Assembly: GCA_021014945.1 (NCBI GenBank)
Contig: MU266880.1
Coordinates: forward strand, 1-10,220
Direction of reading: 5' to 3'
Source: Leucogyrophana mollusca
Lineage: Eukaryota; Basidiomycota; Agaricomycetes; Boletales
DNA length: 10,220 nt
Shown: positions 1 to 6,930 of the stretch, in pieces
Position numbering within the stretch: position 1 is the first letter of the stretch
How the letters are laid out: the number at the start of each line of letters is the position of its first letter
The notes under the pieces: generated by a model
Database searches by the model: none
What the model was told of the DNA's origin: nothing
The model's input: only the letters and a program-made list of their open reading frames with translations
Translations under genes and position numbers: made by a program

Positions 1-32
1 CAATGGGCCAATACTGGCTGGTCCTTTTGGCG

Positions 33-162
33 CCCTGTGGGACCCTATTCACTTTTTGGCCCACTCTATAGGCCAAAACCTGTGGTCCAACCACAGGGTA
101 GAGGCCCTTTAAGGCTCTTCTCTTACCACGATAAGTAGAGCCTTATAGGGTCCCCCAGAGGG
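33..162. repeat. Nested inverted repeats able to fold into a cloverleaf
   Basis: Four perfect inverted repeats lie inside one another. A closing stem pairs 39-48 (GGGACCCTAT) with 145-154. Inside it are three hairpins in a row: 54-61 (TTTTGGCC) with 71-78, loop of 9; 79-86 (CCTGTGGT) with 90-97, loop of 3; and 110-118 (TAAGGCTCT) with 137-145. The last shares base 145 with the closing stem. Past an internal loop the closing stem can be extended by 33-36 with 159-162. An alternative fold pairs 33-40 (CCCTGTGG) with 91-98 and excludes the middle hairpin. The arrangement is seen directly; its meaning is not known. It could be the subterminal part of a DNA transposon or MITE, or a structured RNA. 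It lacks tRNA features such as a T-loop consensus, so I do not call a tRNA. Confidence 0.6.
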
Positions 163-364
163 TGTCCTGAAGTGGCCTTGGCTTGTCCACCAGGCTTCTA
201 TGGCAGTCACTGCAGAACTTGCTCATGCGTGGTTCAAGAACTGTGGCTATGAATGAATAGTAGTATGATACTCTGTTATTATCGGAAAATATTGATATGG
301 TACTCTAGTGATTAGGGGGATATACTGGTGAATGGCTCTTCGTAGTATGAACAATCAAAATAAA

Positions 365-2120
365 TCACTCAGCATGATATTTGTCATTTTTCCTCTCTAG
401 CCAGCTGGCCACAAACCTCTGAAGCTTGAACACACTGCCTTCTCGTAGCTGAACTACCTTCCCGATCCTTTCCACAGGGAGAACTGGCAAAATATCTGGG
501 GTAAAGTCTAGTCCAGCAAGTGCCCGAGCTCAATGGACAACATCAATGTCAGTCTCATGCTGAAAGGCCTGAAGTAAGACTGAAGGTTCCTCGACCAACT
601 CCTTGGAGACGGGAACCGGAGGAGTGGCAGCAGTAACCGGGGGCACTGCAGGTGGTGGTGCTGTGGGTGCTTGGTCCTAGATGAGATGAGTAATCATCGG
701 GATCACGGCTGCTGCAAACAAAGTATTAACCATGTTCATGTCAAGCACCTGACCCGATGGCGTGGAAGCAGCTGGTAGAGGAGCAGCATGGGGACCTGTC
801 TTTCTGTGTGGACAAGAGACTGCTGCCTGGTCTGCGATGAGTGCTCCTTCAAATGCTTGACAATTCGGTGGTACAAGGATGGAGGTGTGACCACCCACCT
901 GTGGACAGCTCTTTAGCAAGGGTCATAAAGCACAATAAGGACATATACATACCACGGCGGCACCCCAAATAGCCAACCAACGAGTATTGAGCCCAAAGTG
1001 CTCACTATCGGCCCTAATGAAACAGAAACCAGGCTCGCCATGCTCTCCAGTGTGGAGCTGGCATTTCCACTGGTTCTTGATTAAAAGAATGAAGTGCCCA
1101 TTCAGGCGTGCAGCATTGAGATGATATACTTTAGATCTGTCAATGGCCTCCTTGAAGGTGCCAGTAGGATCATCCTCGTCATTGGCTAGCGCAAGGGGCT
1201 AGAATTGGACAATTAGCAGGACATTCAAAGAGGTCGATTATGTATACTGACTCATTTGTTCTTTCAATATGCACTCATTGTATTGAGGTCATATGATGTA
1301 CTGACATTACAGGTAGATGGCTTCTTCACAATTGACGATAGCGCAGTGTTGAACTCGTTGTTGTTCTCAATTGATGAAGCTTGCTTCTGCCCACCACTAC
1401 AAACAACAGATTAGCAAATCCCACAAATGTATAAAGCAATATTACGGTGAACCAGACCACCAAAGCTTGATGGGGAACTCAGGCCTATATTCATCGACCA
1501 GGCCGTGGACTTTGAGCACCTCAGTGAGGAACTGCACCCGCGTCATGCCATCGAGCACAAGCCGAACATGCTTCGTAGTTGGGATCTTCTTGACTTTGGC
1601 CCTCCCCCCACAGGTTGGTACAGCGGCAGTTTCTGCTTGCAAACACGACATTGTGATGCTTATCAGATAATCTTTCACTGAAAAAAGGGTCAGTCATGGT
1701 TTGGTAGCCATAGCAAAGAGAGAATTACGAAGGCCTACAATGGCACCCAGTTCTGGTTGTGGGGCATTGTCCATGGAGCTGGAAGTCAGGCCGGGATAGT
1801 TGTGGATGCTGATGGATGATGCGGGAGCTTTGGCTCGACCATTGGTGATGACGGAACCAAAGTTCCGATTGGTATCTTGTTGACAATTGGATGAGCACCA
1901 AGCCGAGCACGAAACCTTCCACAAAGCCAAATGACTCACCGACAGATGATCCTGATGCCCCCACTTGATGGGTGAATGCAGCTGCGACAGGACCATGAGC
2001 GTTCTCCTTCAGATGCTGTGGAATAAGCTGAGGAGCCAGTGTTGGAAACACAACAATCTGCTTGAACGGTGAAGATTTGTAGTAGTTTGTGATGATCTCG
2101 CGCTTGCCGGAAGGATTCAT
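365..2120 (-). pseudogene. Eroded five-exon gene, Agaricomycete-type hypothetical protein
   Basis: Read on the minus strand, exons are 2120-1729, 1677-1446, 1396-1248, 1198-953 and 898-365. Introns are 51, 49, 49 and 54 bases, start with GTAATT, GTAATA, GTATAC and GTATGT, end in CAG or TAG, and carry CTGAC, CTAAT, CTAAT and CTAAA 12-14 bases before the acceptor. Splicing joins frames across introns 1, 2 and 4. The chosen start is the ATG at 2120, before MNPSGKREIITNYY; an in-frame ATG at 2165 is possible. Exon 4 is the best block (LNGHFILLIKNQWKCQLHTG, then GEPGFCFIRAD). Exon 5 has a proline-rich linker and a C-terminal block (LDFTPDILPVLPVERIGKVV). Lesions: frame change near 1870-1905 in exon 1; TGA at 1266-1264 and a frame change in exon 3; TAG at 679-677 and TGA at 532-530 in exon 5. 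Function unknown. From memory, similar predicted proteins recur in Agaricomycetes; not checked. The gene model is firmer than the family link. Confidence 0.7.
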
Positions 2121-2170
2121 GGTGCACGAAAGATGTCGTGTGTTGTTCATCTGCTCGAACAACATTATCC

Positions 2171-2176
2171 TTTATA
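2171..2176 (-). promoter_or_regulatory. Possible TATA box for the minus-strand gene
   Basis: The minus strand reads TATAAA here, about 50 bases before the proposed ATG at 2120 and just after a T-rich run (plus-strand A-run near 2191-2200). Position and sequence fit a core promoter, but a six-base match in AT-rich DNA is weak evidence, and the gene is already decayed. Confidence 0.3.
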
Positions 2177-2184
2177 GATCTCAA

Positions 2185-3400
2185 AAATTCGGAAAAAAAA
2201 GTACGATATGAAAATATCCACGGACAAGTGCTTGCACACTGCCCTGTACCCTCGCAAGAGTAGCAAGCACACTCGAAGTGGCTAGCACATGAACGGGTCG
2301 AGGAGAAAAGACCTCAGGAGTTGTAGGGTCAATATCCCTGTTGCAACCATTCAGCGGTCCCCACTGCTAGCAGACGACGTACCTCGATAGTGAATCCCAC
2401 CAGCCACGGAGCCGTAGAATAGATACAAACATTGAAAACAGCGCTTACTCTGTCAGAAATGCAAGCAATGCTGCGTGATCAATGTTGACAGGCGGGATGT
2501 GTGACAAACGGTCACTGTTTGCTCATGCTAAACACCACCAAACACAAGATTCCGATGGCAAGTGTCTAAATCGATATGCAAACGACTGTAATCATCCATC
2601 TGGGAGGAGGAGTGTTGTATTTCTCATCAAATGAGAGATAAGGAGCATTGTTTCCAAAGACGCGAGCGGTAATCCAAGGTAGACAATCAGATTTAGAAAG
2701 GAGGGAATAACGAATGCAATGAATGGGGGAAAACGGGTCCACGACATGAGAACGTCAAGGAGGAATGGGGATTCTGGCATATACTCTCCATAAGCGTCTC
2801 TGCTAGGTGTCAATTCCAATATAGCCCAGTATTTCTCCAGACATGCAACTCCAGTGACAGTACCGGAAAACCAGCTCCGGGTGTCTGATAAAATCACCTT
2901 GACAATTAAACAGTCCCCAAATTTGATGGGAGAGGATGAGACATGGTGGCTGTGACCCATGGTGACTTTGGGTCATCTTTATAACGTTAAGCGCACACAA
3001 AGTTGGATTTGTCGGCGTGGAGTGGGATGATGGCAGACATAGCAATATGCGGTGGGCGTCAAATGTTGGGATGTGGTAAATGTGATTGTAACGAGTGTGA
3101 TGGCGGGCGTCTGAATGTGATAGTTGGTGGGGAAAATGAAAAGACGCACGTCTGCAATTGTGTTTATGTGATTGCCATGATGAATGCCGGTGTGGTGCAA
3201 TAAGATGAATTTAGCAAGCAAAGATCATCCAAATTGGGAATTAATGATTGAGGGATCGTCCTGTGCTGCATTTGGCATCATATGTTCATCAATAATCAAT
3301 GTTCTCACTACCAAACACTTTTGGTGCGTGACATCGGAAGAGTGCGGAAATGTGCGGAAAGGGACTGGAGTGATATATGAGGGTGCATGGCTGCATGGGA
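2185..3400. other. Stretch with no supportable gene
   Basis: About 1.2 kb separates the minus-strand gene from the Ty3/Gypsy relic. The longest open frame is 2592-2960 on the minus strand (122 codons, starting MGHSHHVSSSP). It has no motif I recognise, no clear introns and no partner block in neighbouring frames, so I do not call it a gene. From about 3000 to 3200 the plus strand is G-rich and contains a loose direct repeat: GGTGGGCGTC at 3051-3060 and GGCGGGCGTC at 3102-3111, each followed by similar A/T/G-rich sequence. Gag, which should lie upstream of a Ty3/Gypsy pol, is not detectable here. Confidence 0.5.
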
Positions 3401-3409
3401 TATGACATG

Positions 3410-3856
3410 AACGAACCAAAATTCCTGAGAAAGATATGTATTAGGTCTGTGACCTTCAGACAGGATGTACACCTCCCAGTTAAGGTGGAAACCTTGTTGC
3501 AACAGGCAGCCTGGAACGTCAAGGCCCTGCTCGACTCTGGTGCCAATGGAATATTTATAGACAAACATTGGGCAGAGTCTCGTAATATTCCCATGATAAC
3601 TCTTGACGAGCTGTTGCCAGTATTTAATATAGACGGTACAAAGAACTCCACGGGGGACATCACACACACAGCCTTCATTGCTGTGGAGCACAAGGGTCAC
3701 CATGAGAGGGTATGGGCCGAAGTAACTGACCTGGGAAAAGTACCCCTGATACTGGGATGGACATGGCTGCACAAGCACAACCCAGACATTGATTGGAAAA
3801 CAGGTGAAGTAAAGTTAACCCATTGCCCTGATGAGTGCAGCCAGTTGAAACCCTGA
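3410..3856 (+). pseudogene. Retropepsin (aspartic protease) part of Ty3/Gypsy pol
   Basis: In an intact element this domain is a dimeric aspartic protease that cuts the Gag-Pol polyprotein. The frame contains LLDSGANGIFID with the catalytic DSG at 3533-3541. A hydrophobic stretch follows, and the flap/C-terminal signature LILGWTWLHKHNPDIDWKTG starts at 3746, as is typical of fungal Ty3/Gypsy proteases (ILG-x-x-WL then NP-x-IDW). The active-site residues are kept, so the domain itself looks undamaged. The frame ends at TGA 3854-3856, just after a CPDEC segment. Reading on in the same frame past this stop gives a plausible linker (EEEREIQAIPHIYVFKKSKE) to about 3930, where the frame is lost. 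The open frame can be extended back to an ATG at 3377, but residues before about 3410 show nothing recognisable, and no gag is joined to it. Confidence 0.85.
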
Positions 3857-3960
3857 CCCAGGAAGGTTAGGATAGAAGAAGAAAGGGAGATCCAAGCGAT
3901 TCCACATATTTATGTTTTTAAAAAATCAAAGGAATTGGCGCTGCCCAGACCAGCGAAAGA

Positions 3961-4788
3961 CCTCTTGAGGAACAGGTTCCAAAAGAATTCCATAAATATC
4001 TTTCTGTCTTCTCAAAGAAGGCAAGCTAGCGGATGCCAGTCTGAAAACCATGGGACCATGCCATAGATCTAAAGGACACATTCAACCCAAGAAAAGGGCG
4101 CATGATTCCCCTGTCAGTCGAAGAGCAACAGGAAGTCTCAGAGTTCATAGACGACCAGTTGCATAAGGGGAACGACCTTACCAAAAAGGACAACAAGTGG
4201 CAATGGGACGTTAAAGAACAGGAAGCTTTTGACGCACTAAAGAAAGCCTTTACAACAGCTCCGGTTCTGGCATTCCCAGACAACAACAAGAAGTTCAGGC
4301 TTGAAACAGACACCTCGGACTTTGCCACTGGTGCAGTCCTTTCGGTAGAATGCAAGGATGCCCTCTGGAGGCCTTGTGCCTTCATATCTCACAGTCTACA
4401 GCCGGCTGAAAGGAACTATCAGATTTACGATAGGGAAATGTTAGCTATTATTAGGGCATTAGAACAGTTTAGACATTGTTTAGAAGGTGCCAAGTACGAA
4501 TCCGAAATTTGGACAGATCACCAGAACCTTAAATATTTCACTACTGCACAGAACTTAGATAGACGTCAGGCACGCTGGTGTCTTTACTTATCTAGATTCA
4601 ACTATAAACTATTACATAAACCAGGTAGTACAATGGGAAAAGCGGATGCATTATCTAGAAGGGAAGATCATTCAGTAGGAAAAGAGGAGGATAACAAAGG
4701 AGTGACAATGATAGATCCCAGTAGGATAGTGGCACCACAGAAAAACATAAAACATTGCTTCTTGGACCTGTACCAAGTGGCACCTTGA
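3961..4788 (+). pseudogene. RT remnant plus RNase H of Ty3/Gypsy pol, RT core deleted
   Basis: The frame opens with the linker before RT (VPKEFHKYLSVFSKKAS), then TAG at 4027-4029 and TGA at 4042-4044, then KPWDHAIDLKD and MIPLSVEEQQEVSEFIDDQL, the usual entry to the RT fingers. After HKG (4162-4170) the protein jumps straight to NDLTKKDNKWQWDVKEQEAF, which normally follows the RT thumb. Roughly 200 residues, including the catalytic aspartate pair, are missing with no change of frame. RNase H then looks whole: TDTSDF with D at 4309, the E of DREMLAI at 4435, TDHQNL with D at 4516, and KADALSR with D at 4645. The frame stops at 4786-4788 after about 35 residues unlike an integrase start. In life RNase H would degrade the RNA of the RNA-DNA hybrid. 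This piece could not copy RNA. Confidence 0.88.
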
Positions 4789-4926
4789 CTGGGACCCCGA
4801 AACTCAAAATTTTTGAATGCGAGCTCATCGTCATCCACGGCCTGCTAGGCCTCTGGCTTTCTTAATTAACACCCTAAAGCCATCATCCTACACCCAATAC
4901 ACCCTTGTAGTAATACACACAACGCG
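4789..4926 (+). other. Probable LINE leader / 5' UTR
   Basis: These 138 bases lie between the end of the Ty3/Gypsy frame and the ORF1 start. The last 60 are rich in A and C with few G (CACCCAATACACCC and similar), like the ORF1 coding strand. That suggests they belong to the LINE. The exact junction is not marked by a duplication I can see and could lie anywhere from about 4740. An internal RNA polymerase II promoter would be expected here, but no element is recognisable. Confidence 0.5.
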
Positions 4927-6930
4927 ATGCAAAGAAATCCCCGTGCTACAAGCACGAACGGGACAGATCCCCCCCCTGCTCTGACCCCTGCAGCCACGGC
5001 CAACTCCACCAGGACCGATGGAAGGGCCTCACGCAGCAACACCATGTTCGTGGAGACGGACCACTCAAGGAATGAAGTCCAAGACGTGGAATCAGGAAAA
5101 AGGTACCTTGAAAGAGTATTAATATCCCAGACTGGAGTGGCCTTTACCATCGAACACCTGGTATCATGCCTTCACCACGTCACTCAACTCAAAGGCATCC
5201 CTTTACCTGCGGCCACTGCTATACGAGTGATATCCTTCATCCTGGAGGAACATGCAATTTCCACGGCATCAGTTCTGATTGCGGACAAAGTCTCAAACCT
5301 GGTCATACAGGCGGTATCAGGACACGTTGCCAAAGTGGTCGTTACCTCGGAACACTTGGATGATGCGGCGAAGAACCTGGAAAACATTAGGATGGAAATG
5401 CTCAAGCACGATGAAGAAAACATACAGAACATTCAAACGGCATTACACTCCACCTCCTCCACGCTCGACGACATCCAAACCCGCTTAAACACCATTTCAA
5501 ATCAGATAGACAACATCCCTCCCCCTACCATCCCTTCTCCCCCTTCTAACTCCACCAATTCCACACCCACCCCATCCCTCACCTCTTACCGAGATGCGCT
5601 GATGAACTACTCACACACCATGGATGCCCTAGACCAACAAAGAGCACATACTGAAGCTAAGTCACGTCAGATCCTACTCGACCCTGTATCTGGTAACGAC
5701 ACGATTAAGACAGATACTACACACGCGGACTTAGTCAAAAAACTTAAGGACACCTTGACGGAGACACATATAAACGACCTCACATGCGAGCTGTCTCCAT
5801 CAATCAGATCAGTCACCAGGATACGGAATGGTGGAATCATAATGGAACTCGATAGCGCGGCATCTGTCACCTGGCTGAAATCCAACGAAGTTCGCGAACA
5901 TTACATCAAGTCACTGAACGGTGCCGTGTCTTTCAGGGAACGTACCTACTCCATAATGGTACCCTTCCTTCCACTCCACGTCAACCTGGACTCGGAGGCT
6001 ACGCACCGCACCCTCGAGGAGGAGAATGACATGGAATCCGGAGCGATAGTTGGTCTACGCTGGATCAAACCACCCGGCAGACGTAACCCCCAACAGAAGT
6101 GTGCCCATGCCATGCTCGTTCTCTCAAGCCCCAACGCAGCGAACCATTTACTCCGGGACGGTATCCTCGTAAGTAGCATGAAACCGCATCCTCGCAAGGA
6201 CAAAAAGGAGCCGCTCCGATGCGTCAAATGCCACCACTGGGGACACATGGCCAAGGACTGCACCGCCGCTATGGACACATGCGGGACATGCGGCGAACAA
6301 CATCGGATGACTGATTGCAACAACCTCTCCACTAAGTTCTGCGTATCATGCTCCACACACGCACACGCCAGTTGGAGCAGGGATTGCCCCGAATTCAAAC
6401 GACGATGCCATGATATTGACTCCAAACACGCAGAGAACAACATGCCGTACTTCCCTACAATGGAACCTTGGACGCAGGTCACCGCCCCCCCGAAACCGGC
6501 CCCATACATAAAACCATCCACACACGTTCCCACCCCACCTGCGCCCACTAGGCTGCGGCAAACCACACTAGGAGACGTAGTCAAGATCACTCCGGCAACT
6601 GCAGCCAACGCCACGCAACTACAACGAAAGAGAGCCAAACGTCAAACGCTGCCCCACGCAGAACAGACCAATACCTCCCCTTCCAACCCTCCCTCCCTCA
6701 CCGCTCCTAATCCATCTTCCGTTCCCACTTCCCTCCCCGTACCTGATATTCCAACCATATCCTCCATCCCACCCACTTCCCCCCATCTAGCTACCACATC
6801 ATCCCACTCCCAACCCTCCCCCACCCCGTCCACCTCCCCCGATCCCTTTCCCCCTACCTACCGTCCCCCACACTTAGCCAGACAATCCAATCAGCCACCT
6901 CCCACATTCACACCCCCCACCCATGTCTAA
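4927..6930 (+). CDS. LINE ORF1, gag-like RNA-binding protein with zinc knuckles
   Basis: This is an intact 667-codon frame. In such elements ORF1 packages the element RNA into a ribonucleoprotein. In order: an S/T/P-rich N-terminus; a likely coiled coil at about residues 145-200 (LDDAAKNLENIRMEMLKHDE and on), fit for multimerisation; a proline/serine linker (about 200-220); a mixed alpha/beta region (about 270-425) where an RRM-like fold is usual; three zinc knuckles: C432-C435-H440-C445 (CX2CX4HX4C), C452-C455-H459-C464 (CX2CX3HX4C) and C472-C475-H480-C487 (CX2CX4HX6C); then a long P/S/T-rich tail to the end. The ATG at 4927 is the first usable start and sits in an A/C-rich context. The stop overlaps the ORF2 start. 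There are no stops or frameshifts, in contrast to ORF2, so this protein could still be made if the element is transcribed. Confidence 0.9.
   Translation: MQRNPRATSTNGTDPPPALTPAATANSTRTDGRASRSNTMFVETDHSRNEVQDVESGKRYLERVLISQTGVAFTIEHLVSCLHHVTQLKGIPLPAATAIRVISFILEEHAISTASVLIADKVSNLVIQAVSGHVAKVVVTSEHLDDAAKNLENIRMEMLKHDEENIQNIQTALHSTSSTLDDIQTRLNTISNQIDNIPPPTIPSPPSNSTNSTPTPSLTSYRDALMNYSHTMDALDQQRAHTEAKSRQILLDPVSGNDTIKTDTTHADLVKKLKDTLTETHINDLTCELSPSIRSVTRIRNGGIIMELDSAASVTWLKSNEVREHYIKSLNGAVSFRERTYSIMVPFLPLHVNLDSEATHRTLEEENDMESGAIVGLRWIKPPGRRNPQQKCAHAMLVLSSPNAANHLLRDGILVSSMKPHPRKDKKEPLRCVKCHHWGHMAKDCTAAMDTCGTCGEQHRMTDCNNLSTKFCVSCSTHAHASWSRDCPEFKRRCHDIDSKHAENNMPYFPTMEPWTQVTAPPKPAPYIKPSTHVPTPPAPTRLRQTTLGDVVKITPATAANATQLQRKRAKRQTLPHAEQTNTSPSNPPSLTAPNPSSVPTSLPVPDIPTISSIPPTSPHLATTSSHSQPSPTPSTSPDPFPPTYRPPHLARQSNQPPPTFTPPTHV
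6923..6930 (+). promoter_or_regulatory. ORF1 stop / ORF2 start overlap (ATGTCTAA)
   Basis: The ORF2 start ATG (6923-6925) lies five bases before the ORF1 stop TAA (6928-6930), with ORF2 in the +1 frame relative to ORF1. This close overlap is the layout expected for coupled translation, in which a ribosome ending ORF1 restarts on the nearby ATG; such coupling is known for some two-ORF LINEs, for example silkworm SART1. A frameshift fusion is the alternative, but I see no obvious slippery heptamer at the overlap. Confidence 0.55.

Larger units (their letters stand above)
3410..4788 (+). mobile_element. Ty3/Gypsy LTR retrotransposon, internal fragment
   Basis: The order retropepsin, start of RT, RNase H is that of a Ty3/Gypsy (Metaviridae-type) pol polyprotein, and the residue patterns match fungal members. 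I see no gag, integrase, chromodomain, primer-binding site, polypurine tract or pair of LTRs. The fragment is therefore cut at both ends: inside or just before the protease at the 5' side, and after RNase H at the 3' side, near 4740-4790. The neighbouring LINE leader begins about there, so LINE insertion or a rearrangement may have removed the integrase. Several frame lesions and a large in-frame deletion show it is long dead. Confidence 0.88.

Noticed and set aside
33..162. tRNA or tRNA-derived SINE head
   Set aside because: The fold is clover-shaped, but stem lengths do not fit a tRNA and I see no A-box/B-box pair or T-loop consensus.
2592..2960. Minus-strand open frame of 122 codons starting MGHSHHVSSSP
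   Set aside because: No recognisable motif, no clean splice partners and no promoter signal; its hydrophobic C-terminal part looks like chance translation of pyrimidine-rich DNA.
3308..3778. Minus-strand open frame of 156 codons over the protease region
   Set aside because: The plus strand carries DSG and ILG-x-x-WL protease signatures in order; the antisense frame has none.
5946..6638. Minus-strand open frame of 230 codons opposite LINE ORF1
   Set aside because: Antisense shadow of a clearly coding strand; its Cys and Ser content mirrors ORF1 codons.
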